Source: an uncultured Lachnospiraceae bacterium (GTDB lineage: Bacteria; Bacillota; Clostridia; Lachnospirales; Lachnospiraceae). Taken from it: a stretch of 64,000 nucleotides of DNA. Each line of letters starts with the position of its first letter. The stretch's first letter is position 1. The translations under genes and the position numbers were made by a program. The notes under the pieces are model-generated. The model saw only the letters and a program-made list of their open reading frames with translations. It was not told the DNA's origin and made no database searches. The stretch lies in contig CANQNE010000005.1 of assembly GCA_947625135.1 (NCBI GenBank), forward strand, positions 20,566 to 84,565, written 5' to 3'. Of this stretch, positions 44,620 to 52,282 are shown one piece after another.

Positions 44620-44656
44620 TAAATAAAATGGTTTAAAATTTAGGGTTAGTCAAGAA

Positions 44657-44875
44657 TTAGTCCTTACGATACCAGAAAGTTTCATATTCGTCTGCCCAGA
44701 GTAGGATGTCTGGTATCCAGTCTGGAGACTGTCTCATCTGATCGCAGACGGCGTTCAGATCAGCTATGGGATCATATTCGATGATAAGTTTACCATGGAC
44801 GTGCCCGACGATGAAATAGTGTCGGAGTGTTTTCATGGCGTAACAGAGGATATTGTGGCTGATGGCTTGGCCCAT
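44657..44875 (-). CDS. Short hypothetical protein of 72 residues, possibly a gene remnant
   Basis: The frame has a protein-like composition (HYFIVGHVHGKLIIEYDPIA, then SPDWIPDILLWADEYETFWY) ending in a Lys-Asp tail, which argues that it is or was coding. There is no ribosome binding site before the ATG, and the surrounding DNA is degenerate, so it may be the end of a lost gene. Family not recognised. Confidence 0.35.
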   Translation of the reverse strand: MGQAISHNILCYAMKTLRHYFIVGHVHGKLIIEYDPIADLNAVCDQMRQSPDWIPDILLWADEYETFWYRKD

Positions 44876-45390
44876 GTGTTTTCAACAAATTTTGGTCTGT
44901 AGGATTCGATGTGTTTCTATTTCTTTGTAGAGCCTGTGTCCTAAAGGGAACTGAATGAAGAGTATACCGCTTTTGTAAAAAAACAGATACCGTGGACTTT
45001 TGTCCTAATCTGCTGAGTGTTAGTGGTTTTCACGGCGCAGTCCACAATGCAGAATGCTTGTACAGAAGGCCAATGAGATTTCACAAATGTTGATTAGAGG
45101 GGATGCGGAGATTGAAGAAATTGTTGTTCGTGAGCAAATGATGATAGAAGAAATAATTATCATTTGAAGAAGATTTTTGCGGACGACGAGGTGGACGAGG
45201 CAGTTATTCGAAAATTTCGAATAACTGCTTCCGACGAAAAAGCTATTTGACGAACCACTATAATCTGAGTGAGATCATTGCTGTTGGAAACAAAGTTGAT
45301 TCACCGCGGGCCGTTTAGTTCAGAAAATGGGCAAACACATTAAGGTTATTAAAGGATACAGTTCCAAAGCAGAAAAAATTTTCAGAAAAA
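44876..45390. other. Degenerate accessory stretch before clpB
   Basis: No intact gene is supported. A 37-codon frame at 45054-45167 and short following frames in another phase (around 45175-45250) look like remnants. The stretch contains the perfect palindrome at 45200-45228. AT content appears higher than in the flanking core genes. Confidence 0.5.
45200..45228. repeat. Perfect 14-base palindrome with TTCGAA arms
   Basis: GCAGTTATTCGAAA and TTTCGAATAACTGC are exact reverse complements separated by one base. Partly matched bases extend the arms by about three more on each side. No T tract follows. It could be a recombinase, IS-end or repressor site. Confidence 0.7.
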
Positions 45391-45433
45391 TTAGCACTCG
45401 ACTATTGACAGTGCTAACAACGTATGTTATAGT
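45391..45433 (+). promoter_or_regulatory. CIRCE operator and sigma-A promoter of clpB
   Basis: TTAGCACTC-N9-CAGTGCTAA (45391-45417) matches the HrcA operator CIRCE at 17 of 18 arm positions. -35 TTGACA (45405-45410) lies inside the CIRCE loop/arm; after 17 bases comes -10 TATAGT (45428-45433). HrcA binding would therefore block polymerase until heat shock. hrcA itself is not in the window. Confidence 0.92.
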
Positions 45434-45516
45434 AACCATAGAACAGACCGAGAACCGGTCTGTATTTCCATGTTCCGGTCATAATAGGCCGGTGTAAGCG
45501 GAATGGAGGGATATTT

Positions 45517-48099
45517 ATGAATATCAATAAATTTACGCAGAAATCCATACAGGCGATCAACGATTGTGAGAAGACGGCCTATGAGTACGGCCATCAGGAG
45601 ATCGATCAGGAGCATCTTTTGTATGCGCTGCTTACAGGCGAAGACAGCCTGTTGAAAAAGCTGATCGAAAAGATGGAGATCGTGCCGGAGCATTTCATCA
45701 ATGCGGTAGAAACGCTTTTGAACAAGCGGCCCAAGGTGTCCGGCGGGCAGGTGTACATGAGCCAGTCCATGAATCAGGCGCTGATCTCCGCGGAGGATGA
45801 GGCAAAACAGATGGGAGACGAATATGTTTCTGTGGAGCATTTGTTTTTGTCCCTGTTAAAATATGCAAATAAAAGCTGTAAGGAGTTGTATAAGCAGTTC
45901 GGCATCAGCCGGGAGCGGTTTTTACAGGCCCTTTCCACAGTGCGGGGAAATCAGCGGGTGACAAGCGATAACCCGGAGGCCACCTATGATACGCTGACAA
46001 AATACGGTTATGATCTGGTGGAGCGCGCCCGTGAGGAAAAGCTGGATCCGGTTATCGGACGGGACGGGGAGATCCGTAATGTGATCCGCATCCTGTCCAG
46101 AAAGACGAAGAATAACCCCATTCTGATCGGTGAGCCGGGCGTGGGCAAGACTGCCGTGGTGGAAGGACTTGCCCAGCGGATCGTCCGGGGCGACGTGCCC
46201 GACGGCCTGAAGGATAAGCGGCTGTTTTCGCTGGATATGGGCGCGCTGGTGGCAGGCGCCAAGTACAGGGGCGAGTTTGAGGAACGTCTGAAAGCGGTGC
46301 TGGAGGAAGTCAAGAAGAGCGAAGGACAGATTATCCTGTTCATTGATGAGCTGCATACCATTGTAGGAGCGGGAAAGACAGACGGCGCCATGGATGCGGG
46401 CAACATGCTGAAGCCCATGCTGGCAAGAGGCGAGCTTCACTGCATCGGCGCCACCACGCTGGATGAGTTCCGCCAGTACATTGAGAAAGATGCGGCGCTG
46501 GAACGCCGTTTCCAGCCGGTGCTTGTGGATGAGCCCACCGTTGCGGACAGCATTTCCATTCTCCGGGGACTGAAGGAGCGCTATGAGGTGTATCACGGCG
46601 TGAAGATCACCGACGCGGCGCTGGTGTCGGCAGCGACTTTGTCCCACCGGTATATCAGCGACCGATTCCTGCCGGACAAGGCCATCGACCTTGTAGACGA
46701 GGCATGCGCCCTGATTAAAACAGAATTAAATTCCATGCCTGCGGAGCTGGATGAGCTGCAGCGCAAGATCACCCAGTTAAAGATCGAGGAGACGGCGCTG
46801 AAGAAAGAGACGGACCGCATGAGTAAGGAGCGGCTGGAGGCTCTGCAGAAGGAGCTGTCCCAGCTGAACGAGGAGTTTGCGGGCAAGAAAGCGCAGTGGG
46901 ATAATGAGAAGGCCTCCGTAGAGCGGCTGCAGAAGCTGAGAGAGGAAATGGAAGAGCTGAACAGGCAGATCCAGATGGCAAACCGGGAGAATGACTATGA
47001 AAAGCTGGCGCAGCTGCAGTACGGGGAGCTGCCCCGGCTGACAAAGCAGCTGGCGGAGGAAGAAGAAAAGACAAGCAAAAAGCAGATGACGCTGGTGCAT
47101 GAGAGTGTGACGGAGGAAGAGATCGCCAAGATCGTTTCCCGCTGGACAGGGATTCCTGTGGCGAAGCTGACAGAAGGAGAACGGAGCAAGATCCTCCGTC
47201 TGGACGTTCAGCTGCATAAGCGGGTGATCGGACAGGAGGAAGGCGTGCAGCGCGTCACCGATGCCATTCTCCGGTCAAAGGCAGGGATCAAAGATCCCGG
47301 AAAGCCCATCGGTTCCTTCCTGTTTCTGGGGCCCACCGGCGTGGGCAAGACTGAGCTTGCCAAAGCGCTGGCCCAGAGTCTGTTTGACGATGAGCAAAAT
47401 ATGATCCGCATTGATATGAGTGAATATATGGAGAAACATTCTGTAGCCCGTCTGATCGGAGCGCCTCCCGGATATGTGGGTTATGAGGAGGGCGGCCAGC
47501 TGACGGAGGCCGTTCGCCGGAAGCCTTACAGCGTGGTGCTTTTCGACGAGGTGGAAAAGGCCCATCCGGATGTGTTCAACGTACTGCTGCAGGTGCTGGA
47601 TGACGGACGGATCACCGATTCCAAGGGCCGGACAGTGGATTTTAAGAACACCATCCTGATTATGACCTCCAATATCGGTTCTATGCACCTGCTGGAGGGC
47701 ATTGATGAAAACGGCGAGATCAGGCCGGAGTGCGAGCAGATGGTGATGAATGAGCTGCGGGCTCATTTCCGTCCGGAATTTTTGAACAGGCTGGACGAAA
47801 CGATCCTGTTCAAGCCGCTGACGAAGGCAGACATCCGCTCCATTGTGGATCTGCTGATGAAGGAGCTGAACGAGCGTCTGAAGGAGCGGGAGGTCAAGGT
47901 GGTCCTGACGACTGCCGCTGTGGATTACGTGGTGGAGCATGGGTATGATCCCGCATACGGCGCCCGTCCTCTGAAGCGGTTTTTGCAGAAGCATGTGGAG
48001 ACTCTTGCCGCAAAGCTGCTGCTTGGCACGGAGATCGAGATGGGCAGCACCATTTCCATCGATGTGTCGGCGGGAGAGTTGACTGCAAAGCTGGCGTAA
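45517..48099 (+). CDS. clpB: ClpB disaggregase
   Basis: 860 residues. An N-terminal Clp-N double domain ([30 protein letters not shown]) leads to AAA-1 (Walker A GEPGVGKT, Walker [10 protein letters not shown]). The long M-domain coiled coil (about 400-530) marks ClpB rather than ClpC. AAA-2 ([24 protein letters not shown]) and a C-terminal D2-small domain follow. There is no ClpP-binding tripeptide loop that I can see. With DnaK it rescues aggregated proteins. GGAGGG precedes the ATG; CIRCE control applies. Confidence 0.97.
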   Translation: MNINKFTQKSIQAINDCEKTAYEYGHQEIDQEHLLYALLTGEDSLLKKLIEKMEIVPEHFINAVETLLNKRPKVSGGQVYMSQSMNQALISAEDEAKQMGDEYVSVEHLFLSLLKYANKSCKELYKQFGISRERFLQALSTVRGNQRVTSDNPEATYDTLTKYGYDLVERAREEKLDPVIGRDGEIRNVIRILSRKTKNNPILIGEPGVGKTAVVEGLAQRIVRGDVPDGLKDKRLFSLDMGALVAGAKYRGEFEERLKAVLEEVKKSEGQIILFIDELHTIVGAGKTDGAMDAGNMLKPMLARGELHCIGATTLDEFRQYIEKDAALERRFQPVLVDEPTVADSISILRGLKERYEVYHGVKITDAALVSAATLSHRYISDRFLPDKAIDLVDEACALIKTELNSMPAELDELQRKITQLKIEETALKKETDRMSKERLEALQKELSQLNEEFAGKKAQWDNEKASVERLQKLREEMEELNRQIQMANRENDYEKLAQLQYGELPRLTKQLAEEEEKTSKKQMTLVHESVTEEEIAKIVSRWTGIPVAKLTEGERSKILRLDVQLHKRVIGQEEGVQRVTDAILRSKAGIKDPGKPIGSFLFLGPTGVGKTELAKALAQSLFDDEQNMIRIDMSEYMEKHSVARLIGAPPGYVGYEEGGQLTEAVRRKPYSVVLFDEVEKAHPDVFNVLLQVLDDGRITDSKGRTVDFKNTILIMTSNIGSMHLLEGIDENGEIRPECEQMVMNELRAHFRPEFLNRLDETILFKPLTKADIRSIVDLLMKELNERLKEREVKVVLTTAAVDYVVEHGYDPAYGARPLKRFLQKHVETLAAKLLLGTEIEMGSTISIDVSAGELTAKLA

Positions 48100-48141
48100 G
48101 CGTGAAAGAGGTTCCAAAGTGCCCGGACAGGGCTTGAAAAT

Positions 48142-48189
48142 GCTTTCGGTAAAACCTGACAGCGTGGTTTTACCGGGAGCTTTTCTTTT
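48142..48189 (+). terminator. Terminator after clpB
   Basis: CGGTAAAACC and GGTTTTACCG pair perfectly, extended by GCT/AGC across a small internal loop, followed by TTTTCTTTT. Confidence 0.85.
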
Positions 48190-48199
48190 GCAAAAATAC

Positions 48200-48227
48200 T
48201 GGACATTTGAAACGATTCCGTTATAAT
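48200..48227 (+). promoter_or_regulatory. Sigma-A promoter for aroK
   Basis: -35 TGGACA, 16-base spacer, -10 TATAAT, about 34 bases before the aroK ATG. Confidence 0.65.
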
Positions 48228-48260
48228 GAAAACGATCGATCATGAAAAAGGAGCGGCGGC

Positions 48261-48779
48261 ATGAAGGACAATATTATTTTGATCGGGATGCCCGGTTCGG
48301 GGAAGAGTACGGTAGGTGTGCTTCTGGCAAAGGTTTTGGGCTATCAGTTTGTGGATACGGATCTGATCATCTCCGAACAGCAGCAGGCAACCTTGCAGGA
48401 AATCATAGATACAAGAGGACTGGAGGCGTTTCTCGACTGTGAGGAGCAGGCGGGATTGTCGGTGAACGTCCGGCATACGGTGATCGCTACCGGCGGTTCT
48501 ATGGTATTGAGCCAGAAGGCCATGGCCCGTATGAAGGAAAACGGAACGACGGTCTATCTGGACGTGGCGCTGCCGGCGCTGGCGGCCCGGTTAAGAAACA
48601 TCAGAACAAGAGGCGTGGCGGCCAGACCCGGTCAGACGCTGGAGGATATCTACAGGGAGCGGCTTTCCTATTATGAGCGGTACGCCGACCTGCGGGTATC
48701 TGTACCCCCGCATGCCCATCTGGAGGATGTGGTGGAGGAGACCATAAAAAAACTGAATCGTTGTCCCAATGGGAAATAA
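48261..48779 (+). CDS. aroK: Shikimate kinase
   Basis: 172 residues. P-loop GMPGSGKST, shikimate-binding DTDLII and RGLEAFLDCEEQA regions, a GG motif (ATGGSMVLS) and the lid Arg in TRGVAARPG. It phosphorylates shikimate in aromatic amino-acid synthesis. The second P-loop-adjacent motif and length are normal. No other aro genes are nearby. Confidence 0.94.
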   Translation: MKDNIILIGMPGSGKSTVGVLLAKVLGYQFVDTDLIISEQQQATLQEIIDTRGLEAFLDCEEQAGLSVNVRHTVIATGGSMVLSQKAMARMKENGTTVYLDVALPALAARLRNIRTRGVAARPGQTLEDIYRERLSYYERYADLRVSVPPHAHLEDVVEETIKKLNRCPNGK

Positions 48780-48815
48780 AAATATATTCTGAAAAGTAAA
48801 GGGGAAGAAAAACCG

Positions 48816-49376
48816 GTGGCACAGTTTACGAAAAAAGCGATCAAAGCGTCTTTTCTGAAATTGCTTATGGAGCATCCGCTTTCTCAGATCACGGTCAAGG
48901 ATATCGTGGCGGACTGCGGCGTCAACAGAAATACGTTTTATTATTATTTTGAAGATATCCCGGAGCTGCTTCAGGATATTGTGATGGAGGACGCGGAAGC
49001 GATCATTCAGGCATACCCCACGGTGGAAAAAATAGAGGATTGCCTTGACGCGGTGATCGAGCTGGCCTTGTCCAAGAAAAAAGCGGTACTGCACATTTAC
49101 AATTCCGTCAACCGGGAAATTTATGAGCAATATCTCTGGAAAGTATGCGATCATGTGATCAGCGCCTATGTGACTACGATCCTGAAAGGACGAAGGGTGA
49201 GCGAAGACAATCTGGAGATCATTAAAAAGTACTTGAAATGTGTGGGATTTGGAATTGTGTCCGGCTGGCTGGATACCGGGATGACAGAAGATATTCACAG
49301 CACCTTTGCGCGTTTATGCAGTATCAAAAAGGGAATGATGGAGGAGATGATCTCCCGCTGTGAAAAAGCACAGTAA
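48816..49376 (+). CDS. TetR-family transcriptional regulator
   Basis: 186 residues from a GTG at 48816 with AAAGGGGAAG upstream. The N-terminal helix-turn-helix reads ITVKDIVADCGVNRNTFYYYFEDIPELL, followed by a DhaS/TetR_C_7-like helical ligand domain. It lies 36 bases after aroK and before a terminator; downstream are the HdeD-like, MMPL and YhgE-like genes that it may repress. Its ligand is unknown. Confidence 0.9.
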   Translation: MAQFTKKAIKASFLKLLMEHPLSQITVKDIVADCGVNRNTFYYYFEDIPELLQDIVMEDAEAIIQAYPTVEKIEDCLDAVIELALSKKKAVLHIYNSVNREIYEQYLWKVCDHVISAYVTTILKGRRVSEDNLEIIKKYLKCVGFGIVSGWLDTGMTEDIHSTFARLCSIKKGMMEEMISRCEKAQ

Positions 49377-49454
49377 AGGATGCAGCGGAGTTTGGAGCAT
49401 TTCCGTGAAACAGACAGGAAAAGAGAGTTTGTCAGAATTTCAGACAAAACAGTG

Positions 49455-49487
49455 CCTCGTGCCTGATTTTTGGGCACGGGGTTTTTT
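49455..49487 (+). terminator. Terminator after the TetR gene
   Basis: CCTCGTGCC pairs with GGCACGGGG (one G-U), followed by TTTTTT. Confidence 0.88.
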
Positions 49488-49554
49488 GTGTCTGTATGCA
49501 GGCGGAACGGACGTGACTATACTAACAGCAGGAATAAAAAGGAGGCTGTATGTT

Positions 49555-50163
49555 ATGGAGATTCGTTCTGTGACACCAATGAGAATCGCAAAGATCGGTT
49601 ATATTGTTATGTCAGTTTTGTCTTGTATAGCCGGCATTTTATTTATTGTATTGCCGGATCTGTCTCAGACGCTGATCGGCATTTCCATCGGCATTGCAAT
49701 GGTGGTATTCGGGATCATCAAGCTGGTAGGTTATTTCTCGAAGGATCTGTTTCGACTGGCTTTTCAGTTTGATCTGGAATTTGGGATCCTGCTGTTGATC
49801 TTTGGCGTGATCTTACTGCTTCATCCCGATCATCTGATGACGTTCCTCTGCGTGGGACTGGGCGTTGTCATTTTGCTGGACGGACTTTTTAAGATCCGCA
49901 TTGCCATGGAATCCAGAAAATTCGGGATCAGAGATTGGGGTCTGATACTTGCCATGGCCATCGCAACAGGTGTGATTGGCGCCGCGCTCATACTGAATTC
50001 CGCAAAAGGCGCCGGGTTCCTGACTGTGCTGCTGGGCATTTCCCTTTTGGCGGAAGGACTTCTGAATCTATACACCGTTATAAGCACAGTGCTGATTATC
50101 AAGCATCAGCAGCCCGATGGGGCAGAGACGGTATATTATACAACATTCAGAAAGGACAGGTGA
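49555..50163 (+). CDS. HdeD-like (DUF308) membrane protein
   Basis: 202 residues from the ATG at 49555, eight bases after AAGGAGG. Five to six membrane helices with the internal repeat pattern of DUF308/HdeD proteins (FIVLPDLSQTLIGISIGIAM, LLLHPDHLMTFLCVGLGVVI). HdeD is linked to acid and envelope stress in enterobacteria; here the role is unknown. It ends seven bases before the MMPL gene, so they share a transcript. Confidence 0.8.
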   Translation: MEIRSVTPMRIAKIGYIVMSVLSCIAGILFIVLPDLSQTLIGISIGIAMVVFGIIKLVGYFSKDLFRLAFQFDLEFGILLLIFGVILLLHPDHLMTFLCVGLGVVILLDGLFKIRIAMESRKFGIRDWGLILAMAIATGVIGAALILNSAKGAGFLTVLLGISLLAEGLLNLYTVISTVLIIKHQQPDGAETVYYTTFRKDR

Positions 50164-50170
50164 CGGAGCA

Positions 50171-52282
50171 ATGCGTTTTTCAAAAGCAGTGGTAAAGCAC
50201 CGGGTGTTGATTCTGATCGTTGCGGTGATCCTGTTGATTCCTTCTATATTTGGAATACTGGGTACGCGGATCAACTATGATATGCTGGATTATCTGCCTA
50301 AGGATATGGAAACTGTGATCGGGCAGGATCAGCTTTTGAAGGATTTCGGGAAAGGCGCGTTTTCATTTATTATTGTGGAAGGAATGCCCGCAAAGGATGT
50401 GGCGGCGCTGAAGGAGAAGATCCAGCAGGTGGAGCATGTGGAAACCGTCCTCTGGTATGATTCTCTTGCGGATATTTCCGTGCCTATGGAGCTTTTGCCG
50501 GAAAAGCTCTATCAGGAATTTAACAGAGATAACGCGACGCTGATGGCAGTGTTTTTCGATACCTCTACCTCTTCGGATGTGACCATGGACGCCATCCGCC
50601 AGATCCGGCAGATCACCGGCAAGCAGTGCTTTGTTTCGGGAATGTCCGCTATGGTGACGGATCTGAAGGAGCTGTGCGAGCAGGAAGAGCCCATTTATGT
50701 GGGGATTGCCGTATTGCTGGCCTGCGCCGCCATGCTGCTGTTCCTTGACAGCTGGCTCATACCCTTTGTGTTTCTGGCAAGTATCGGTATGATGATTCTG
50801 CTCAATCTGGGAACCAATTATTTTCTGGGAGAGATCTCCTATATTACAAAAGCCCTTTCCGCGGTGCTGCAGCTTGCCGTGACAATGGATTATTCGATTT
50901 TCCTTTGGCACAGCTACAATGAACAGCGGCAGCATACGGACGACCGGGAAAAGGCGATGGCCTGCGCGATCAGGGAAACGCTGACCTCGGTGGTAGGCAG
51001 TTCCATTACAACGGTGGCGGGCTTTCTTGCTCTGTGTTTCATGACCTTTACCATGGGGCGCGATCTGGGCATCGTGATGGCGAAAGGAGTGGTGCTGGGC
51101 GTGATCGGCTGTGTGACAGTACTCCCGGCGTTGATCCTTGTCTTTGACAAGCCTTTGGAGAAAACGAAGCACAGATCCCTGATCCAAAATATGAACGGGT
51201 TTGCAAAAAAGATTGTGCGGATCTTTCCGGTGTTTCTTATGATCTTTGTCCTGCTGATCCCTCCTGCATGGTATGGCTACAGCAAGACAAACGATGAGGT
51301 ATATTATGATCTGGGCCTGTGTCTGCCGGATGATATGGAATACGTGATTGCCAACAGCAAGCTGTCGGAGGAATTTGACATCGCTTCCACCCACATGCTG
51401 CTTGTTGACGCGAAGCTTTCCCCAAAAACCATTCGGGCCATGTCAAAGGAGATGGAGCAGGTTGACGGGGTAAAATATGTACTCGGGCTGGAATCCGTGA
51501 TCGGTTCCCGGGTGCCGGAGGAAATCCTGCCGGAATCTGTCACCGGCATTTTGAAGAGCGACAAATGGGAGCTGCTGCTGATCAATTCGGAATATAAGGT
51601 TGCCAGTGATGAGGTGGGAACGCAGATCAACGCGCTTCATAAAATTTTGAAAAAATATGATCAGAGCGGCATGCTTATCGGGGAGGCTCCCTGTATGAAG
51701 GATATGATCGACACCACCTCCCATGATTTTCAGGTAGTCAACGCCATTTCCATCCTTGCGATTTTCCTGATCATCGCGCTGGTGGAACAGAGCATTTCGC
51801 TTCCCTTCATTTTGATTTCAGTGATCGAGACTGCAATCTTTATCAATCTTGGGCTTCCCCATTATCTGGGACAGAGCCTGCCGTTTATCGCGCCGATCTG
51901 CATCAGTACCATCCAGCTTGGCGCCACGGTAGACTATGCTATTTTGATGACGACCCGGTATAAGACGGAGCGTATGCACGGAAAGGAAAAGAAGGAAGCG
52001 GTACAGATCGCCCTTGCCACGTCTATTCCTTCGATCCTTGTATCTGGCACGGGGCTGTTTGCGGCAACCTTCGGCGTTGCAGTTTATTCGGATATCGACA
52101 TGATCGCGTCCATGTGTATGCTGATGGCGAGAGGGGCGATAGTCAGTATGCTGGCTGTAATCCTGATTCTTCCGCCCTTGTTGCTGCTGTGTGATAAGGT
52201 GATATGCGCCACAACACTGGGGATGCACATAAACCGCGGGGAGAAGCGGTTTGATCATAAACGGGAGGTAATTGTAAAATGA
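50171..52282 (+). CDS. MMPL/RND-family membrane transporter
   Basis: 703 residues from the ATG at 50171. Twelve likely membrane helices in two halves, each half beginning with one helix and a large extracytoplasmic loop (about 35-175 and 380-540). Typical RND stretches are LAVTMDYSIFLWHSYNEQR and LGATVDYAILMTTRYKTER, with the Asp residues thought to carry protons. Firmicute members (YdfJ type) export lipids or drugs. The stop overlaps the YhgE-like gene by four bases. Confidence 0.92.
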   Translation: MRFSKAVVKHRVLILIVAVILLIPSIFGILGTRINYDMLDYLPKDMETVIGQDQLLKDFGKGAFSFIIVEGMPAKDVAALKEKIQQVEHVETVLWYDSLADISVPMELLPEKLYQEFNRDNATLMAVFFDTSTSSDVTMDAIRQIRQITGKQCFVSGMSAMVTDLKELCEQEEPIYVGIAVLLACAAMLLFLDSWLIPFVFLASIGMMILLNLGTNYFLGEISYITKALSAVLQLAVTMDYSIFLWHSYNEQRQHTDDREKAMACAIRETLTSVVGSSITTVAGFLALCFMTFTMGRDLGIVMAKGVVLGVIGCVTVLPALILVFDKPLEKTKHRSLIQNMNGFAKKIVRIFPVFLMIFVLLIPPAWYGYSKTNDEVYYDLGLCLPDDMEYVIANSKLSEEFDIASTHMLLVDAKLSPKTIRAMSKEMEQVDGVKYVLGLESVIGSRVPEEILPESVTGILKSDKWELLLINSEYKVASDEVGTQINALHKILKKYDQSGMLIGEAPCMKDMIDTTSHDFQVVNAISILAIFLIIALVEQSISLPFILISVIETAIFINLGLPHYLGQSLPFIAPICISTIQLGATVDYAILMTTRYKTERMHGKEKKEAVQIALATSIPSILVSGTGLFAATFGVAVYSDIDMIASMCMLMARGAIVSMLAVILILPPLLLLCDKVICATTLGMHINRGEKRFDHKREVIVK

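Noticed and set aside
44508..44655. CRISPR array
   Set aside because: The AGTCAAG units are seven bases long, unevenly spaced and have no spacers of uniform length.
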